A stretch of 12,848 bases of DNA from Thermoleophilia bacterium UBA2241 (GCA_002347645.1 DDYF01000012.1:1-12848); one strand, 5' to 3'; positions 1-6,475 are shown, counted from the stretch's first letter. The notes: a model not told the origin generated them from the sequence alone. Numbers and translations: made by a program.

Positions 1-222
1 CACAACTTGACGCACACAACCGGCAGCCTGATCACGGCGCGGGATGCCGGCCGGACAGGAGAGCCGTGGGCGCCACCAGGCCGGAGTCCAGCCGAACAAC
101 GTGCTCCACATGCGCCCGCTGCGCTGGAGCGGCGCCTCCGGATCGGGCAGCTCACACGGCGGCCGCTCCGGCGGCCTGTCGCCGGCGCGCCGGCCGCAGG
201 CGTGACAGGTGTACTCGCTCAT
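1..222 (-). CDS. Small Cys-containing phage protein, partial (runs off left edge)
   Basis: An open frame of 74 codons enters from the terminase end of the operon and continues past base 1 without a stop. Its ATG (222-220) overlaps the terminase nuclease stop (221-219) as ATGA, the same coupling used elsewhere in this operon. The start of the protein reads MSEYTCHACGRRAGDRPPER, with a CxxC pair at residues 6 and 9 and further Cys later, which suggests a small metal-binding (zinc-ribbon-like) protein. I do not recognise a family. The position directly after the terminase suggests a packaging- or portal-proximal accessory gene. Reality of the frame is supported by tight coupling and high GC at third positions; the function is unknown. 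Confidence 0.55.
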   Translation of the reverse strand, partial: MSEYTCHACGRRAGDRPPERPPCELPDPEAPLQRSGRMWSTLFGWTPAWWRPRLSCPAGIPRRDQAAGCVRQVV

Positions 223-929
223 AGCTTCTCCCGGAGTTCGCCATTCGGTGTGACGTAGCGCGGCTCGCCTCGCCTGTGGACGATCCACACAGACAACGCG
301 AGGGCGATCACAAGGTCGTCGTGGTCGGATTCCTTCTTCGCCTCGAAGGTGAGACGTCCGGCCTTGCTCTGCTTGAGAGTAAAGGCCCGCAGCTCGCGCT
401 CGAGCGCGTCCGCCTGCGGGAGCCCTGGCGGCATGACGAGGCGCCGCCGCTCGAAAAGGGAGAGCAGACGAGCTACCACGTCCCCCTTGTGCGCCGTGCG
501 GCTGCCCCGGCGCCGCGCGAGGTCGCTCGAGAAGCCGCCTGTGAGCGTGATCCTCTTCGGCCACAGTTCACCCAGCCGGCCGGCCTTGTAGGCCTCTGTG
601 AACATGTCCGCCACGGCGGCGCCGACGCCGGTAGCGTCGAGCACAAGCTGAGCCACACCATCGAAGTCGGGCGTCTGCATCAGCTCGGCCACCTGGTCGA
701 CGATCACAGGGTACGGCGTGCCGAGAGACCAGCGCTGGACGTGGCGCACGTGAAACTCGTCGTGCACGTCCCGGCCCTCGCAGGTGTATGCGTCGTCGGG
801 CAGCGTCGGCTCTTCGAAACTCTCCCACTCAGCCGGGACTGGACAGACCACCTGCACGCGCTCGGTCACGACGAGTGCCGAGTAGTCGCGCGCCTGGCCC
901 AGGTCGAGCCCCACTGTGAAGTTCGCCAC
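219..929 (-). CDS. Terminase large subunit, nuclease half (split gene)
   Basis: This is the RNase H-fold nuclease part of a phage terminase large subunit, which cuts concatemeric DNA during packaging at the portal. The three acidic motifs are visible: GLDLGQARDYSALVV (D9, D15), LVLDATGVG (D98) and HDDLVIALALSVW (D204/D205). At 236 aa it is about half of a usual 450-550 aa large subunit, and the ATPase half lies immediately upstream in the same reading frame. The start is a GTG at 929-927 with AGGAG at 942-938, eight bases upstream. Only the TGA at 935-933 separates it from the ATPase ORF. It therefore may work as a separate subunit or be translated by reinitiation or readthrough. Family assignment is confident; the split is discussed as a finding. 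Confidence 0.88.
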   Translation of the reverse strand: MANFTVGLDLGQARDYSALVVTERVQVVCPVPAEWESFEEPTLPDDAYTCEGRDVHDEFHVRHVQRWSLGTPYPVIVDQVAELMQTPDFDGVAQLVLDATGVGAAVADMFTEAYKAGRLGELWPKRITLTGGFSSDLARRRGSRTAHKGDVVARLLSLFERRRLVMPPGLPQADALERELRAFTLKQSKAGRLTFEAKKESDHDDLVIALALSVWIVHRRGEPRYVTPNGELREKL

Positions 930-932
930 GGC

Positions 933-1694
933 TCACGCTCCTGTCGGGAAGAGAGGGCGCACGCGGGCGTCGTACATCGCTCGCAGGTGCTCCTCAGTGA
1001 AGAGCTGCGCGCTCGTCTCGGCGAACGCGCAGTCGTACTCCTGTCGGTAGAACCACTCGCCGAGCGCGGCCCGCTCTTCGGCCAGGAACGTCGGCGAGAT
1101 GCGCGGGCACTCGGACGCCGGCACCCTCACGCGCTTCCAGACGGCCCCGCCGTTCTCCCAGGCCTCGAACCACCACCCGCGCCGGCCCCACGGCGTCGAG
1201 AGCGCCACGAGCTGCCCGCCGGAGACGGCAAGCATGGGACGCACGGCCGCTATCGTCTCGTCAGGCACGCGCGAGGCCTCGTCAACCACGAGCAGGCGCA
1301 CGGCCGAGAACGAGCGGATGGTGCCCTCAGTACCCGGGAGGCTCACGATCCGGCTGCCGTTCTCCAGCGTCAGAGAGAGCGCATTCTCACTCTCAGAGGG
1401 CACAGGACGGCCGAGAGAGCGGTAGACGGCTGTGACCTTGCGGAAGACCTCTTGCGACTGCCTGAGGGACGGGGAGAGCAGGAGCGTGAGGCTTCCCGGC
1501 TCATAGACGGCGACGTGAGTAGCCTTCACTGCCGATGTCGTGCTCTTCCCGCTCTGCCGGCAGCAGTTCAGGAGCAGGCGTGGGTGATCGGTCCTCAGCA
1601 CTTCCGCTTGCCAGGGATCGGGGTCCATGCCGATGCCGCTCGCGAGCTGCACGGGGTCAAGCGCACGGGCCAGGTCTACGGCAAGCCGGCTCAC
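933..1694 (-). CDS. Terminase large subunit, ATPase half (split gene)
   Basis: This is the packaging motor ATPase of a phage terminase, which uses ATP hydrolysis to pump DNA into the prohead. Visible motifs are a Walker A CRQSGKST (residues 45-52), a Walker B LLVVDE (134-139, D138/E139) and the coupling motif ALSTPWG (164-170). The C-terminal EYDCAFAET segment is where single-chain terminases pass into the nuclease domain. The protein ends at 253 aa on a TGA, and the nuclease continues in the same frame three codons later. The GTG start overlaps the stop of the small-terminase-like gene (GTGA, 1694-1691), so it is translationally coupled. The ATPase motifs look intact. Identity is very likely; whether the split is native is uncertain. 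Confidence 0.9.
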   Translation of the reverse strand: MSRLAVDLARALDPVQLASGIGMDPDPWQAEVLRTDHPRLLLNCCRQSGKSTTSAVKATHVAVYEPGSLTLLLSPSLRQSQEVFRKVTAVYRSLGRPVPSESENALSLTLENGSRIVSLPGTEGTIRSFSAVRLLVVDEASRVPDETIAAVRPMLAVSGGQLVALSTPWGRRGWWFEAWENGGAVWKRVRVPASECPRISPTFLAEERAALGEWFYRQEYDCAFAETSAQLFTEEHLRAMYDARVRPLFPTGA

Positions 1695-2188
1695 GTGGTC
1701 TCCCCCGCTTCCAGCTCGAGCAGGCGCCCGGAGACGATGGCCCGGGCGTCCGGGTACGGCGTGAGGGCAGACAGCAGCGCGTCACGCACCGTGTACCACT
1801 CAGGCGTCGTGAGCAGGTTGACCGTCACCTGAGGCCGCGTGTCCAGCTCGCCGGTCGCCTTGCCTAGCAGCTCGAGCAGGGCGCGCAGCTCCTTCAGAAC
1901 GTTCAGCGCTTGCGAGGCCTTGCCCTCTTCTGAGGCAGTGGCGAACATCGTCTCGGCGCGCCCTATCAGCGTCTCGATCCTGTCCAGCAGTGAGGCACGA
2001 CGTTCGGCCTGCTCCTGTGACTGCATCGCTGCGAGGGCAGCGCTCAGGTGGTTGTGAGCGTGGCGCGAGACTGACGACGACGACAGCCCGTAACGCCTGG
2101 CGAGCGCGCGGACGGGCTCGCCGGAAACGAGCGCCGCGTCGATTGCGTCCCGCTCCGGATGTTCACAGACTGTGCAGGCGCGCGGCAC
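1691..2188 (-). CDS. Small-terminase-like HTH protein
   Basis: The 165-aa protein has an N-terminal CTVC pair followed by a helix-turn-helix (about residues 8-45, including EPVRALARRYGLSSSSVSRH), then a long Ala/Glu/Leu-rich helical region (about 50-110) and a short C-terminal tail. A DNA-binding HTH followed by an oligomerising helical core, placed just upstream of the terminase ATPase, fits a terminase small subunit that recognises the packaging site. The start is a GTG at 2188, two bases after the stop of the upstream 46-aa ORF, with a GGTGAGG stretch upstream. The gene overlaps the ATPase by four bases. The role is inferred from position and architecture; a phage regulator of similar shape cannot be excluded. 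Confidence 0.7.
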   Translation of the reverse strand: MPRACTVCEHPERDAIDAALVSGEPVRALARRYGLSSSSVSRHAHNHLSAALAAMQSQEQAERRASLLDRIETLIGRAETMFATASEEGKASQALNVLKELRALLELLGKATGELDTRPQVTVNLLTTPEWYTVRDALLSALTPYPDARAIVSGRLLELEAGETT

Positions 2189-2190
2189 TC

Positions 2191-2331
2191 TCAGCCCTCA
2201 CCTGCGAACAGTAGATTCGCAGCGTTGCGCGCGCTGAGCAGGCACTTTCTGAGCACGCGGCGGCCTCTGTACTCCTCCCGTACTCGGCGTGTGACGGGCG
2301 CGCCGCTTGCTGCCGCTTCAAGCCGCTTCAT
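2191..2331 (-). CDS. 46-aa basic phage protein of unknown function
   Basis: A short frame of 46 codons plus stop fills the otherwise empty gap between the coiled-coil gene and the small-terminase-like gene. Its ATG (2331-2329) overlaps the upstream stop (2330-2328) as ATGA, and its TGA (2193-2191) ends two bases before the next GTG. The product begins MKRLEAAASGAPVTRR and is strongly basic in its first half (Arg-rich RRVREEYRGRRVLRK) with a hydrophobic C-terminal part. No family is recognised. The tight coupling at both ends is the main evidence that it is translated. Confidence 0.5.
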   Translation of the reverse strand: MKRLEAAASGAPVTRRVREEYRGRRVLRKCLLSARNAANLLFAGEG

Positions 2332-3029
2332 TCGCTCGGCTCGTCCGCTGCCTCTAGCTCGGACTTCACAGCAGAATCCGTGCAGGCCGCTCCCATCTGC
2401 AGCTCGTTGAGCGCGAGATAGCCGGCTGCCGCCTGGCGCACGGTCCCGTCGTGGTGCTGTGCGTTCGCCTCAATGGCGACCTTGCAGACGTCGCGGTGAA
2501 CCTCCGGCGCCCTGCGCTCGCCACGGGCTCGCAGGTAGCTCTCCCCCCATGATCCGGTCACGACGGCGGCCAGCTCATCGTGCCGCTGTGCCAGCTCGAG
2601 CATCGCAACGCCTGGCGACGGCGAGGTGTCGAGGATCATGCGCGCCTCATCGCGCGCCAGCAGTTCGCGCTCCTTCGCCACTCTCGGCAAGGCCGCGTAC
2701 TCCAGCTCGCGCCGCAACAGCTCGAGACTCAGAGCCCGCTGCTCTCGCAGCGTCGAGAGCTCCGCCTGCGCAGTGTCCTTCAGCTCGCGCTCGAGACGCT
2801 GGCGGCCCTCAGGATAGGCCAGGTCGTTCGCGCGGACCTCGCGTACCTTGCCCACCGTCTCGCGGGCCAGCGTGTGCATCTTCCCGCCGGTCTCCTTGAA
2901 GGCCTTGAAGGCCGCAGCGACGCCGGGCGTCGTGCTCTCGTAGCGCGTGCGCCACGAGTCGATGTGCGCGTGCTCGTCCGCGAGGATCCGCGCGCGAAGC
3001 TCCTGGAGCTGCTTGCTGACGTGACTCAC
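2328..3029 (-). CDS. Helical/coiled-coil phage protein of unknown function
   Basis: This 233-aa protein is rich in Glu, Arg, Leu and Ala. It has a long predicted helical stretch (about residues 60-140, with REVRANDLAYPEGRQRLERE and then a Leu/Arg/Glu-rich run) compatible with a coiled coil. There is no signal peptide or membrane segment, and no catalytic motif is recognised. The start is GTG at 3029, with AAGGAG nine bases upstream lying within the end of the preceding gene. The stop overlaps the next ATG. Position between the replication gene and the terminase makes a DNA-processing or packaging accessory role possible, but this is only context. Confidence 0.7.
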   Translation of the reverse strand: MSHVSKQLQELRARILADEHAHIDSWRTRYESTTPGVAAAFKAFKETGGKMHTLARETVGKVREVRANDLAYPEGRQRLERELKDTAQAELSTLREQRALSLELLRRELEYAALPRVAKERELLARDEARMILDTSPSPGVAMLELAQRHDELAAVVTGSWGESYLRARGERRAPEVHRDVCKVAIEANAQHHDGTVRQAAAGYLALNELQMGAACTDSAVKSELEAADEPSE

Positions 3030-3035
3030 GATGCC

Positions 3036-3314
3036 TCACTCCTTGTCCGGGTCGGGCTCAAACGGGATGTACGGTCTCAGTGCGCCGAGGCGCTGATACA
3101 GGCGCTTGGTGATGATCTCGCGGGCATCGCGGTACCGTGGAGGCGAGTACAGCTCGAGGCGCGTGAGGATGGTCCTCACCTGGGCGTCGGACTTCACGGC
3201 AGCGTCTACCAGGCTCGCCAGCTCGTCGATCAGCGCGTTGATGGTCCACAGCTCGGCCGCGAGCTGAGGGGCCACGTCGAGCAGACGAGCGCGAGCCTCT
3301 TCGATGCTCTCCAT
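3036..3314 (-). CDS. Small helical phage protein of unknown function
   Basis: The product is a 92-aa, mostly helical protein with acidic ends and a central YSPPRYRDAREIITKRLYQR segment. It has no Cys pairs, membrane segment or recognisable enzyme motif. The ATG at 3314-3312 shares a base with the replication protein's stop (TGATG), and GGAGG lies four bases upstream, so it is coupled to the replication gene. The next start follows its own stop by six bases. Because it directly follows the replication initiator, a helper role such as a helicase loader is conceivable, but nothing in the sequence shows this. Confidence 0.7.
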   Translation of the reverse strand: MESIEEARARLLDVAPQLAAELWTINALIDELASLVDAAVKSDAQVRTILTRLELYSPPRYRDAREIITKRLYQRLGALRPYIPFEPDPDKE

Positions 3315-4048
3315 CAGTCCTCCACCGTGAGATGGTCGGCCAGACGCTTCGCAAGACCGCGCGCGGCTGCCCGCTGCAGCGCGCTCAGGTCGGCGCCGCC
3401 GGCAGGCGGGTCAAGTGCTCTCCGGGGTGCTCCTGGTGACGGCGGAGCGCTGCTCCGCGCTGTTCCGCGCTGTTCTTCGTTGCTCTCCTCCCCTGAGGGA
3501 AGTTCAGGAGAGGGAAGTTCAAGAGAGGGAAGTTCATGCGAGGCTGTAGCGGAGTACGGTGGTACACCGGTGCGGAGTACGCTGGTACACCGGTACGGGG
3601 TATGGACGTACTCCGCTACGGTTTCCGGGTGCGCCTCCGCGCCCTCACCTGTGGATAACTCGTCCAGCGGTACCTCAGCGTACTCCGCTACAGGCTCAAA
3701 CTTGCCCCACTGGGAGGGGCGCGTGCAGACGTTCAGGACGTCGGGGCTCCGCCCCGCACCCTGGCGCACGACTTCGACCACGCCGTTGTCCACGAGTGAC
3801 GGCATGGCTTTCTTGACCGACCATCGGCTGAGACCGCTGTACTTCGCGATCGTGGCTTGGCTGATCGTCGCGCCGGCATGGTTCTCCGCCGGGTAGTACC
3901 CCCACGTGAAGCGCACGATCACGAGCACCACCTTGAGCTGTGCGAGCGTGAACGGCGCGGCCACGATGGCGTCGTACAGGTGGCGCGGTACATCGACGTA
4001 GCCACCTGGTACGCGAGGCTTCGCGCGTGACTTGCGCTCAGAGCCCAC
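3314..4048 (-). CDS. Phage O-type replication initiation protein
   Basis: The N-terminal part (YVDVPRHLYDAIVAAPFTL followed by QLKVVLVIVRFTWGY and a winged helix with TISQATIAKYSGLSRWSV) matches the N-terminal domain of lambda O/phage_rep_O-type initiators, which bind origin iterons and recruit the replicative helicase. The C-terminal half is low-complexity and contains VAEY and ELPS repeats because the replication origin is embedded in its DNA. I prefer the GTG at 4048, five bases after the upstream gene's TGA and with GGAG eight bases upstream, giving about 244 aa. An in-frame GTG at 4081 would add 11 residues. Domain recognition is good; the helicase-loading role is inferred from the family. 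Confidence 0.78.
   Translation of the reverse strand: MGSERKSRAKPRVPGGYVDVPRHLYDAIVAAPFTLAQLKVVLVIVRFTWGYYPAENHAGATISQATIAKYSGLSRWSVKKAMPSLVDNGVVEVVRQGAGRSPDVLNVCTRPSQWGKFEPVAEYAEVPLDELSTGEGAEAHPETVAEYVHTPYRCTSVLRTGVPPYSATASHELPSLELPSPELPSGEESNEEQRGTARSSAPPSPGAPRRALDPPAGGADLSALQRAAARGLAKRLADHLTVED
3497..3541. repeat. Three 15-bp tandem repeats
   Basis: Exactly adjacent copies begin at 3497, 3512 and 3527. Each starts with GGGAAGTTCA; the last five bases are GGAGA, AGAGA and TGCGA. On the minus strand they encode three pentapeptides of the form ELPSx in the replication protein. They are candidate iterons. Confidence 0.85.
3546..3619. repeat. 23-bp tandem repeat flanked by 12-bp inverted repeats
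   Basis: Two adjacent 23-bp copies (3549-3571 and 3572-3594) differ at one base; each starts GCGGAGTACG and ends GGTACACCGGT. The 12-mer GTAGCGGAGTAC at 3546 recurs inverted as GTACTCCGCTAC at 3608-3619 and again at 3680-3691. The pattern suits binding by a dimeric initiator. Confidence 0.85.
3650..3658 (-). promoter_or_regulatory. Consensus DnaA box
   Basis: The plus strand reads TGTGGATAA, the exact complement of the DnaA box TTATCCACA. It sits between the inverted 12-mers of the putative phage origin, suggesting that host DnaA takes part in initiation. Confidence 0.6.
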
Positions 4049-4052
4049 ACGA

Positions 4053-4310
4053 TCACGACTCCGCAGTCGCGCACTCGCCACCCGGCGGCGCCTGGTCGGG
4101 CTTCGCGCCTATCCACGCCAGGAACACCGGCAGGGACAAGAGCCGGCGGCGACCTAGCTTGAGGCAGAGGCCGGCCGGCGCCTCGTCAGAGGCCATGAAG
4201 CGGTACCAGCTCGAGCGCGAGACCTTGGCGATCTTCCAGGGCTCGGCCTCGTCACACGTGACGACGACCTCACCCGCAAGGTACGCAGCCTGAAGGTCGC
4301 GCAGCGTCAC
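4053..4310 (-). CDS. Small HTH DNA-binding protein (AlpA/excisionase-like)
   Basis: This 85-aa protein contains a short helix-turn-helix with the pattern seen in AlpA/HTH_17 proteins: EPWKIAKVSRSSWYRFMAS, followed by LGRRRLLSLPVFLAWIG, in which the basic LGRRRLL wing and hydrophobic final helix are typical. Such proteins act as excisionases or small transcription regulators. The GTG start (4310-4308) overlaps the XRE gene's stop as GTGA. The gene lies between an XRE regulator and the replication gene at the head of the lytic-direction operon, so a regulatory or excision role is likely. A second excisionase-like gene lies beside the integrase, making regulation a little more likely here. Confidence 0.7.
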   Translation of the reverse strand: MTLRDLQAAYLAGEVVVTCDEAEPWKIAKVSRSSWYRFMASDEAPAGLCLKLGRRRLLSLPVFLAWIGAKPDQAPPGGECATAES

Positions 4311-4540
4311 GCCCGCGCCTCCTGCTCAAGACGCGCCAGGACGCGCGCAAGCGCCAAGGCCTGAGCGGCCCGAGGAACGCGCTCCGCGTTCTCGTAGCGC
4401 CACAGAGCGGCCTCGGACACGCCAGCCGCCCGCGCCTCCTCTCGAAGTGAGACGCGAGCCGCCAGCCTGATCTCACGAGCCCTGCCGCTCGCGAACTTGT
4501 CACGCACTGCGGCGATCTGCCGGAGTTCCCGTGCCGTCAA
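4307..4540 (-). CDS. XRE-family HTH regulator, first gene of phage operon
   Basis: The C-terminal two-thirds form an XRE/Cro-type helix-turn-helix: IRLAARVSLREEARAAGVSE, then ALWRYENAERVPRAAQALAL, with the recognition-helix and W-R-Y-E-N pattern of the family. The product is about 77 aa from the TTG at 4540, which has GGGAGG five bases upstream. An in-frame GTG at 4585 would add 15 residues but has no comparable ribosome-binding site. It leads the minus-strand operon and diverges from the excisionase and integrase genes, so it is a candidate Cro- or repressor-like switch protein. No larger CI-type repressor is present in the window. Confidence 0.75.
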   Translation of the reverse strand: MTARELRQIAAVRDKFASGRAREIRLAARVSLREEARAAGVSEAALWRYENAERVPRAAQALALARVLARLEQEARA

Positions 4541-4797
4541 CGCGGCCTCCCTTCCCGTCTCTCTTGCATGACGAGAGGAAAGCACGAAGCCGCGCGCGTG
4601 CCTGAATAATCTTAGGCCTTACCGTTGGGATGACGATTCGAGCCTGCACGCTGCCCGCTTGGCGTCCATCGGGAGCACTCGTCAGGCTCGATGCAGCAGA
4701 CACCCTGCCTAATCCAATGGGACTGGAGCCTCACTCCGCCTTGATGTACTGTGCTATCATGACTCGCAAAGCTCGCAAAGCTAGAAAGGAGTGGTGC
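4541..4797. promoter_or_regulatory. Divergent control region between phage operon and xis-int
   Basis: This 257-bp gap separates the divergently transcribed XRE-led operon and the excisionase/integrase pair. On the plus strand an extended -10 TGCTATCAT (4752-4760) lies about 38 bases upstream of the excisionase start. It is followed by the short direct repeat CTCGCAAAG CTCGCAAAG (4763-4780) and a diverged third copy merging with the AAAGGAG ribosome-binding site. A near-palindrome TTAGGCCTTA occurs around 4612-4621. No convincing -35/-10 pair was found for the minus-strand operon. Lysis-lysogeny control is inferred from layout. Confidence 0.45.
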
Positions 4798-5004
4798 ATG
4801 GTTGAAGAGGAGTACGTGAGCACGGAGAAGGCGGCCGCCATGCTTGGCGTCACGTCGGCGGCCGTGCTGACCTGGGCGACGGCCGGCCGCCTGCCGGGCG
4901 CCTTCCGTACACCCGGCGGCGAGCGTCGTGGCGGCGACTGGCGGATTCCGGTCTCGACCATCGAGGCGTTCAAGAGCGGAGAGCGATCCAAGGGGGATGA
5001 ATGA
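4798..5004 (+). CDS. Excisionase-like MerR/HTH_17 protein
   Basis: The 68-aa product starts at the ATG at 4798, which has AAAGGAG six bases upstream. It carries a MerR/HTH_17 fold: EYVSTEKAAAMLGVTSAAVL, then TWATAGRLPGAFRTPGGERR, ending with GGDWRIPVSTIEAFKSG. This is the typical layout of small DNA-binding excisionases and recombination directionality factors. Its stop overlaps the integrase start as ATGA (5001-5004), so the two are translationally coupled. It is probably the recombination directionality factor that partners the adjacent integrase, although some proteins of this fold are plain regulators. Confidence 0.78.
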   Translation: MVEEEYVSTEKAAAMLGVTSAAVLTWATAGRLPGAFRTPGGERRGGDWRIPVSTIEAFKSGERSKGDE

Positions 5005-6257
5005 CGGGACACGTGCGACAGCGGGGCGGCCGCTGGGAGGTAGTCCTCGAGCACGGCGAGCAGCCGGCCTGCGCCTGCCCTGACTGTGTGGACAAGCGCG
5101 GGCGTCGGCGCCGGTACTGGATGATGGACGGCGCGCCCGACTCCTGCCCGCAGTGCGGCGGACCGATGGAGGACTTGACCGCGCGAAGGCAAGAGCTTCT
5201 GCCGTCGCGCTACCCGACGAAGAAGCTGGCCGCGAAGGCGTTGCGCGATGCTCTCACTGAGCGCGAGCGCGGCGAGTGGGTCAAGCCTGTCGATCTCACG
5301 CTTGGCGCGTACCTCGTGGAGCATTGGCTGCCGACGTTGGACGCGCTCGAGCTGCGACCGAACACGAAGCTCGCCTACCGACTGCACGTCGAGAAGCGCA
5401 TCGTGCCGCACCTGGGCGCTACGCCCTTGCAGCAGCTCAGCTACAGCGACGTCGTGCGCCTGCACGCGAAGCTCGCCAGCGAGCCCGGCCCGCGGGGAAA
5501 CGTCCTCTCCCCCGCTTCGCGCCGTGCCGTGCTGGCCGTGCTGCACAAGGCGCTCGGGGAGGCCGTCAAGGCCGGACTCCTGAGGACCAATCCGGCGACA
5601 GGTGTGAAGTACCCGCGAGTGGAGCGGCGCCGGCGGCTGAACACGTGGTCAGAGGCCGAACTCGACAAGTTCCTCACGGCCACGCGGCGTGATCGGCTCG
5701 CGCCGCTGTGGATGCTCCTTGCGAAGACCGGAGTCCGTCGCGGCGAGGCCTTGGGGCTCCGCTGGTCCGACGTGGACCTCGAGGCCGGATCGGTCTACCT
5801 ACAGCGCTCGCGTCACCAAGTGGGCTACGCGGTAGTCGAGGGGCCACTGAAGGGAGGCGAAGGACGCCACGTCCGGATCGGCGCCGGCACGATTGCCGCA
5901 CTGAAAGCGTGGCGCGCCAGGCAGAACACGGAACGCCTCGAGTGGGGCGCGGCCTGGGCCAACACCGGCCACGTCTTCACGCGCGAGGACGGCGCTCCTT
6001 GGCATCCGAACAGGATCACTGAGCTGTTCGGGGAGGCTGTCAAGGCCTCAGGCGTCAAGCGCATCCGCGTTCACGACCTGAGGCACACGCACGCGACACT
6101 GTGGCTCATGGCCGGCGGGCATCCCAAGGTGCTACAGGAACGCCTGGGCCACAAGAGCATCAAGATCACGATGGACACGTACTCCCACGCGCTGCCCACG
6201 ATGCAGGAGAGCATCGCGGACGTGCTCGACTCCAAGGTGTACGGCGAGGCGCGCTAG
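5001..6257 (+). CDS. int: Phage tyrosine integrase with N-terminal zinc-ribbon insertion
   Basis: This 418-aa site-specific recombinase has all catalytic residues: R246 (TGVRRGEALGL), K284 (PLKGGEG), H358 and R361 (VHDLRHTHA), H384 (LGHKSI) and the nucleophile Y394 (MDTYSH). A SAM-like core-binding domain spans about residues 95-195. The N-terminal arm-binding region, starting RQRGGRWEVVLEHGE, is interrupted by a Cys-rich insert with CxCxxC at 24-29 and CxxC at 49-52, probably a zinc ribbon. The ATG start overlaps the excisionase stop. The gene ends 96 bases before the 3' end of tRNA-Met, its likely integration site, with short tandem repeats between. The class assignment is firm; the tRNA target is inferred from position. 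Confidence 0.93.
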   Translation: MTGHVRQRGGRWEVVLEHGEQPACACPDCVDKRGRRRRYWMMDGAPDSCPQCGGPMEDLTARRQELLPSRYPTKKLAAKALRDALTERERGEWVKPVDLTLGAYLVEHWLPTLDALELRPNTKLAYRLHVEKRIVPHLGATPLQQLSYSDVVRLHAKLASEPGPRGNVLSPASRRAVLAVLHKALGEAVKAGLLRTNPATGVKYPRVERRRRLNTWSEAELDKFLTATRRDRLAPLWMLLAKTGVRRGEALGLRWSDVDLEAGSVYLQRSRHQVGYAVVEGPLKGGEGRHVRIGAGTIAALKAWRARQNTERLEWGAAWANTGHVFTREDGAPWHPNRITELFGEAVKASGVKRIRVHDLRHTHATLWLMAGGHPKVLQERLGHKSIKITMDTYSHALPTMQESIADVLDSKVYGEAR

Positions 6258-6267
6258 TGCCGAAGCT

Positions 6268-6288
6268 CGGAGTACAAACGGAGTACAA
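6268..6288 (+). repeat. Tandem 10-bp repeat, candidate integrase arm-type sites
   Basis: CGGAGTACAA occurs at 6268-6277 and 6279-6288, spaced by 11 bp (one helical turn), between the integrase stop and the tRNA-Met target. Such repeats beside the crossover region are typical arm-type integrase binding sites. The core GGAGTAC also occurs in the phage origin repeats. Confidence 0.6.
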
Positions 6289-6326
6289 TCGGGCACCCAA
6301 CCGCCCGAGAGAGAAGAACGCACATG

Positions 6327-6348
6327 CCCCTGAGCAGGGGATTATTGA
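6327..6348 (+). terminator. Short hairpin, weak terminator candidate
   Basis: CCCCT and AGGGG flank a GAGC loop (6327-6340) and are followed by ATTATTGA. The stem is short and the T-run is broken, so it is at best a weak terminator for the integrase transcript. Confidence 0.3.
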
Positions 6349-6353
6349 GGCTT

Positions 6354-6400
6354 TGGTAGCGGCGGCAGGACTCGAACCTGCGACACGCGGATTATGATTC
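6354..6400. other. Putative attachment site of the left prophage in tRNA-Met 3' half
   Basis: The integrase gene and its candidate arm sites abut the 3' end of tRNA-Met, and the tRNA is intact. Tyrosine integrases of this type usually recombine within the anticodon-to-3'-end part of a tRNA and restore it. The second att copy would lie beyond the left edge, so the exact core cannot be set here. Confidence 0.45.
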
Positions 6401-6430
6401 CGCTGCTCTGACCAGCTGAGCTACGCCGCC
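6354..6430 (-). tRNA. tRNA-Met (CAT), elongator type
   Basis: Read on the minus strand this is a complete 77-nt cloverleaf. The acceptor stem GGCGGCG pairs with CGCCGCT (G1-U72 wobble), the D stem is GCTC/GAGC, the anticodon stem is GCGGA/TCCGC with loop ATCATAA (anticodon CAT), and the T arm is GCAGG-TTCGAGT-CCTGC. CCA is encoded. The overall sequence looks like an elongator tRNA-Met rather than an initiator (which would lack the 1-72 pair) or tRNA-Ile2. Its 3' end faces the phage integrase. Confidence 0.93.
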
Positions 6431-6445
6431 ACCGGCGGGAAGAGG

Positions 6446-6475
6446 ATGATACCACCGGCTCGGCGGCGCCCTCAA
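6446..6475 (-). promoter_or_regulatory. Promoter for tRNA-Met
   Basis: On the minus strand, TTGAGG (6475-6470) and TATCAT (6451-6446) are separated by 18 bases and lie 15 bases upstream of the mature tRNA-Met 5' end. Both boxes match sigma-70-type consensus well. Confidence 0.65.

Larger units (their letters stand above)
3447..3691. other. Putative phage replication origin inside the initiator gene
   Basis: Within the C-terminal half of the replication gene lie a near-perfect 10-bp tandem repeat (CCGCGCTGTT at 3455 and 3465), three 15-bp tandem repeats (3497-3541), two 23-bp tandem repeats (3549-3594), three copies of a 12-bp word in both orientations, and a perfect DnaA box (3650-3658). Several repeat families plus a DnaA box inside an O-type initiator gene is the arrangement of lambdoid origins. 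No strongly AT-rich unwinding element is obvious. Origin function is inferred. Confidence 0.65.

Noticed and set aside
276..1832. Long plus-strand open frame (518 codons) across the terminase genes
   Set aside because: It is Arg/His/Pro-rich without motifs and lies opposite three genes with clear terminase motifs and coupled starts; a shadow frame common in high-GC DNA.
3546..3619. CRISPR-like tandem repeats
   Set aside because: The 23-bp copies are directly adjacent with no spacers, number only two, and are inside a coding gene; origin iterons fit better.
2580..3896. Long plus-strand open frame (438 codons) opposite the replication operon
   Set aside because: No domains and biased composition; the minus-strand genes are coupled and the replication domain is recognisable.
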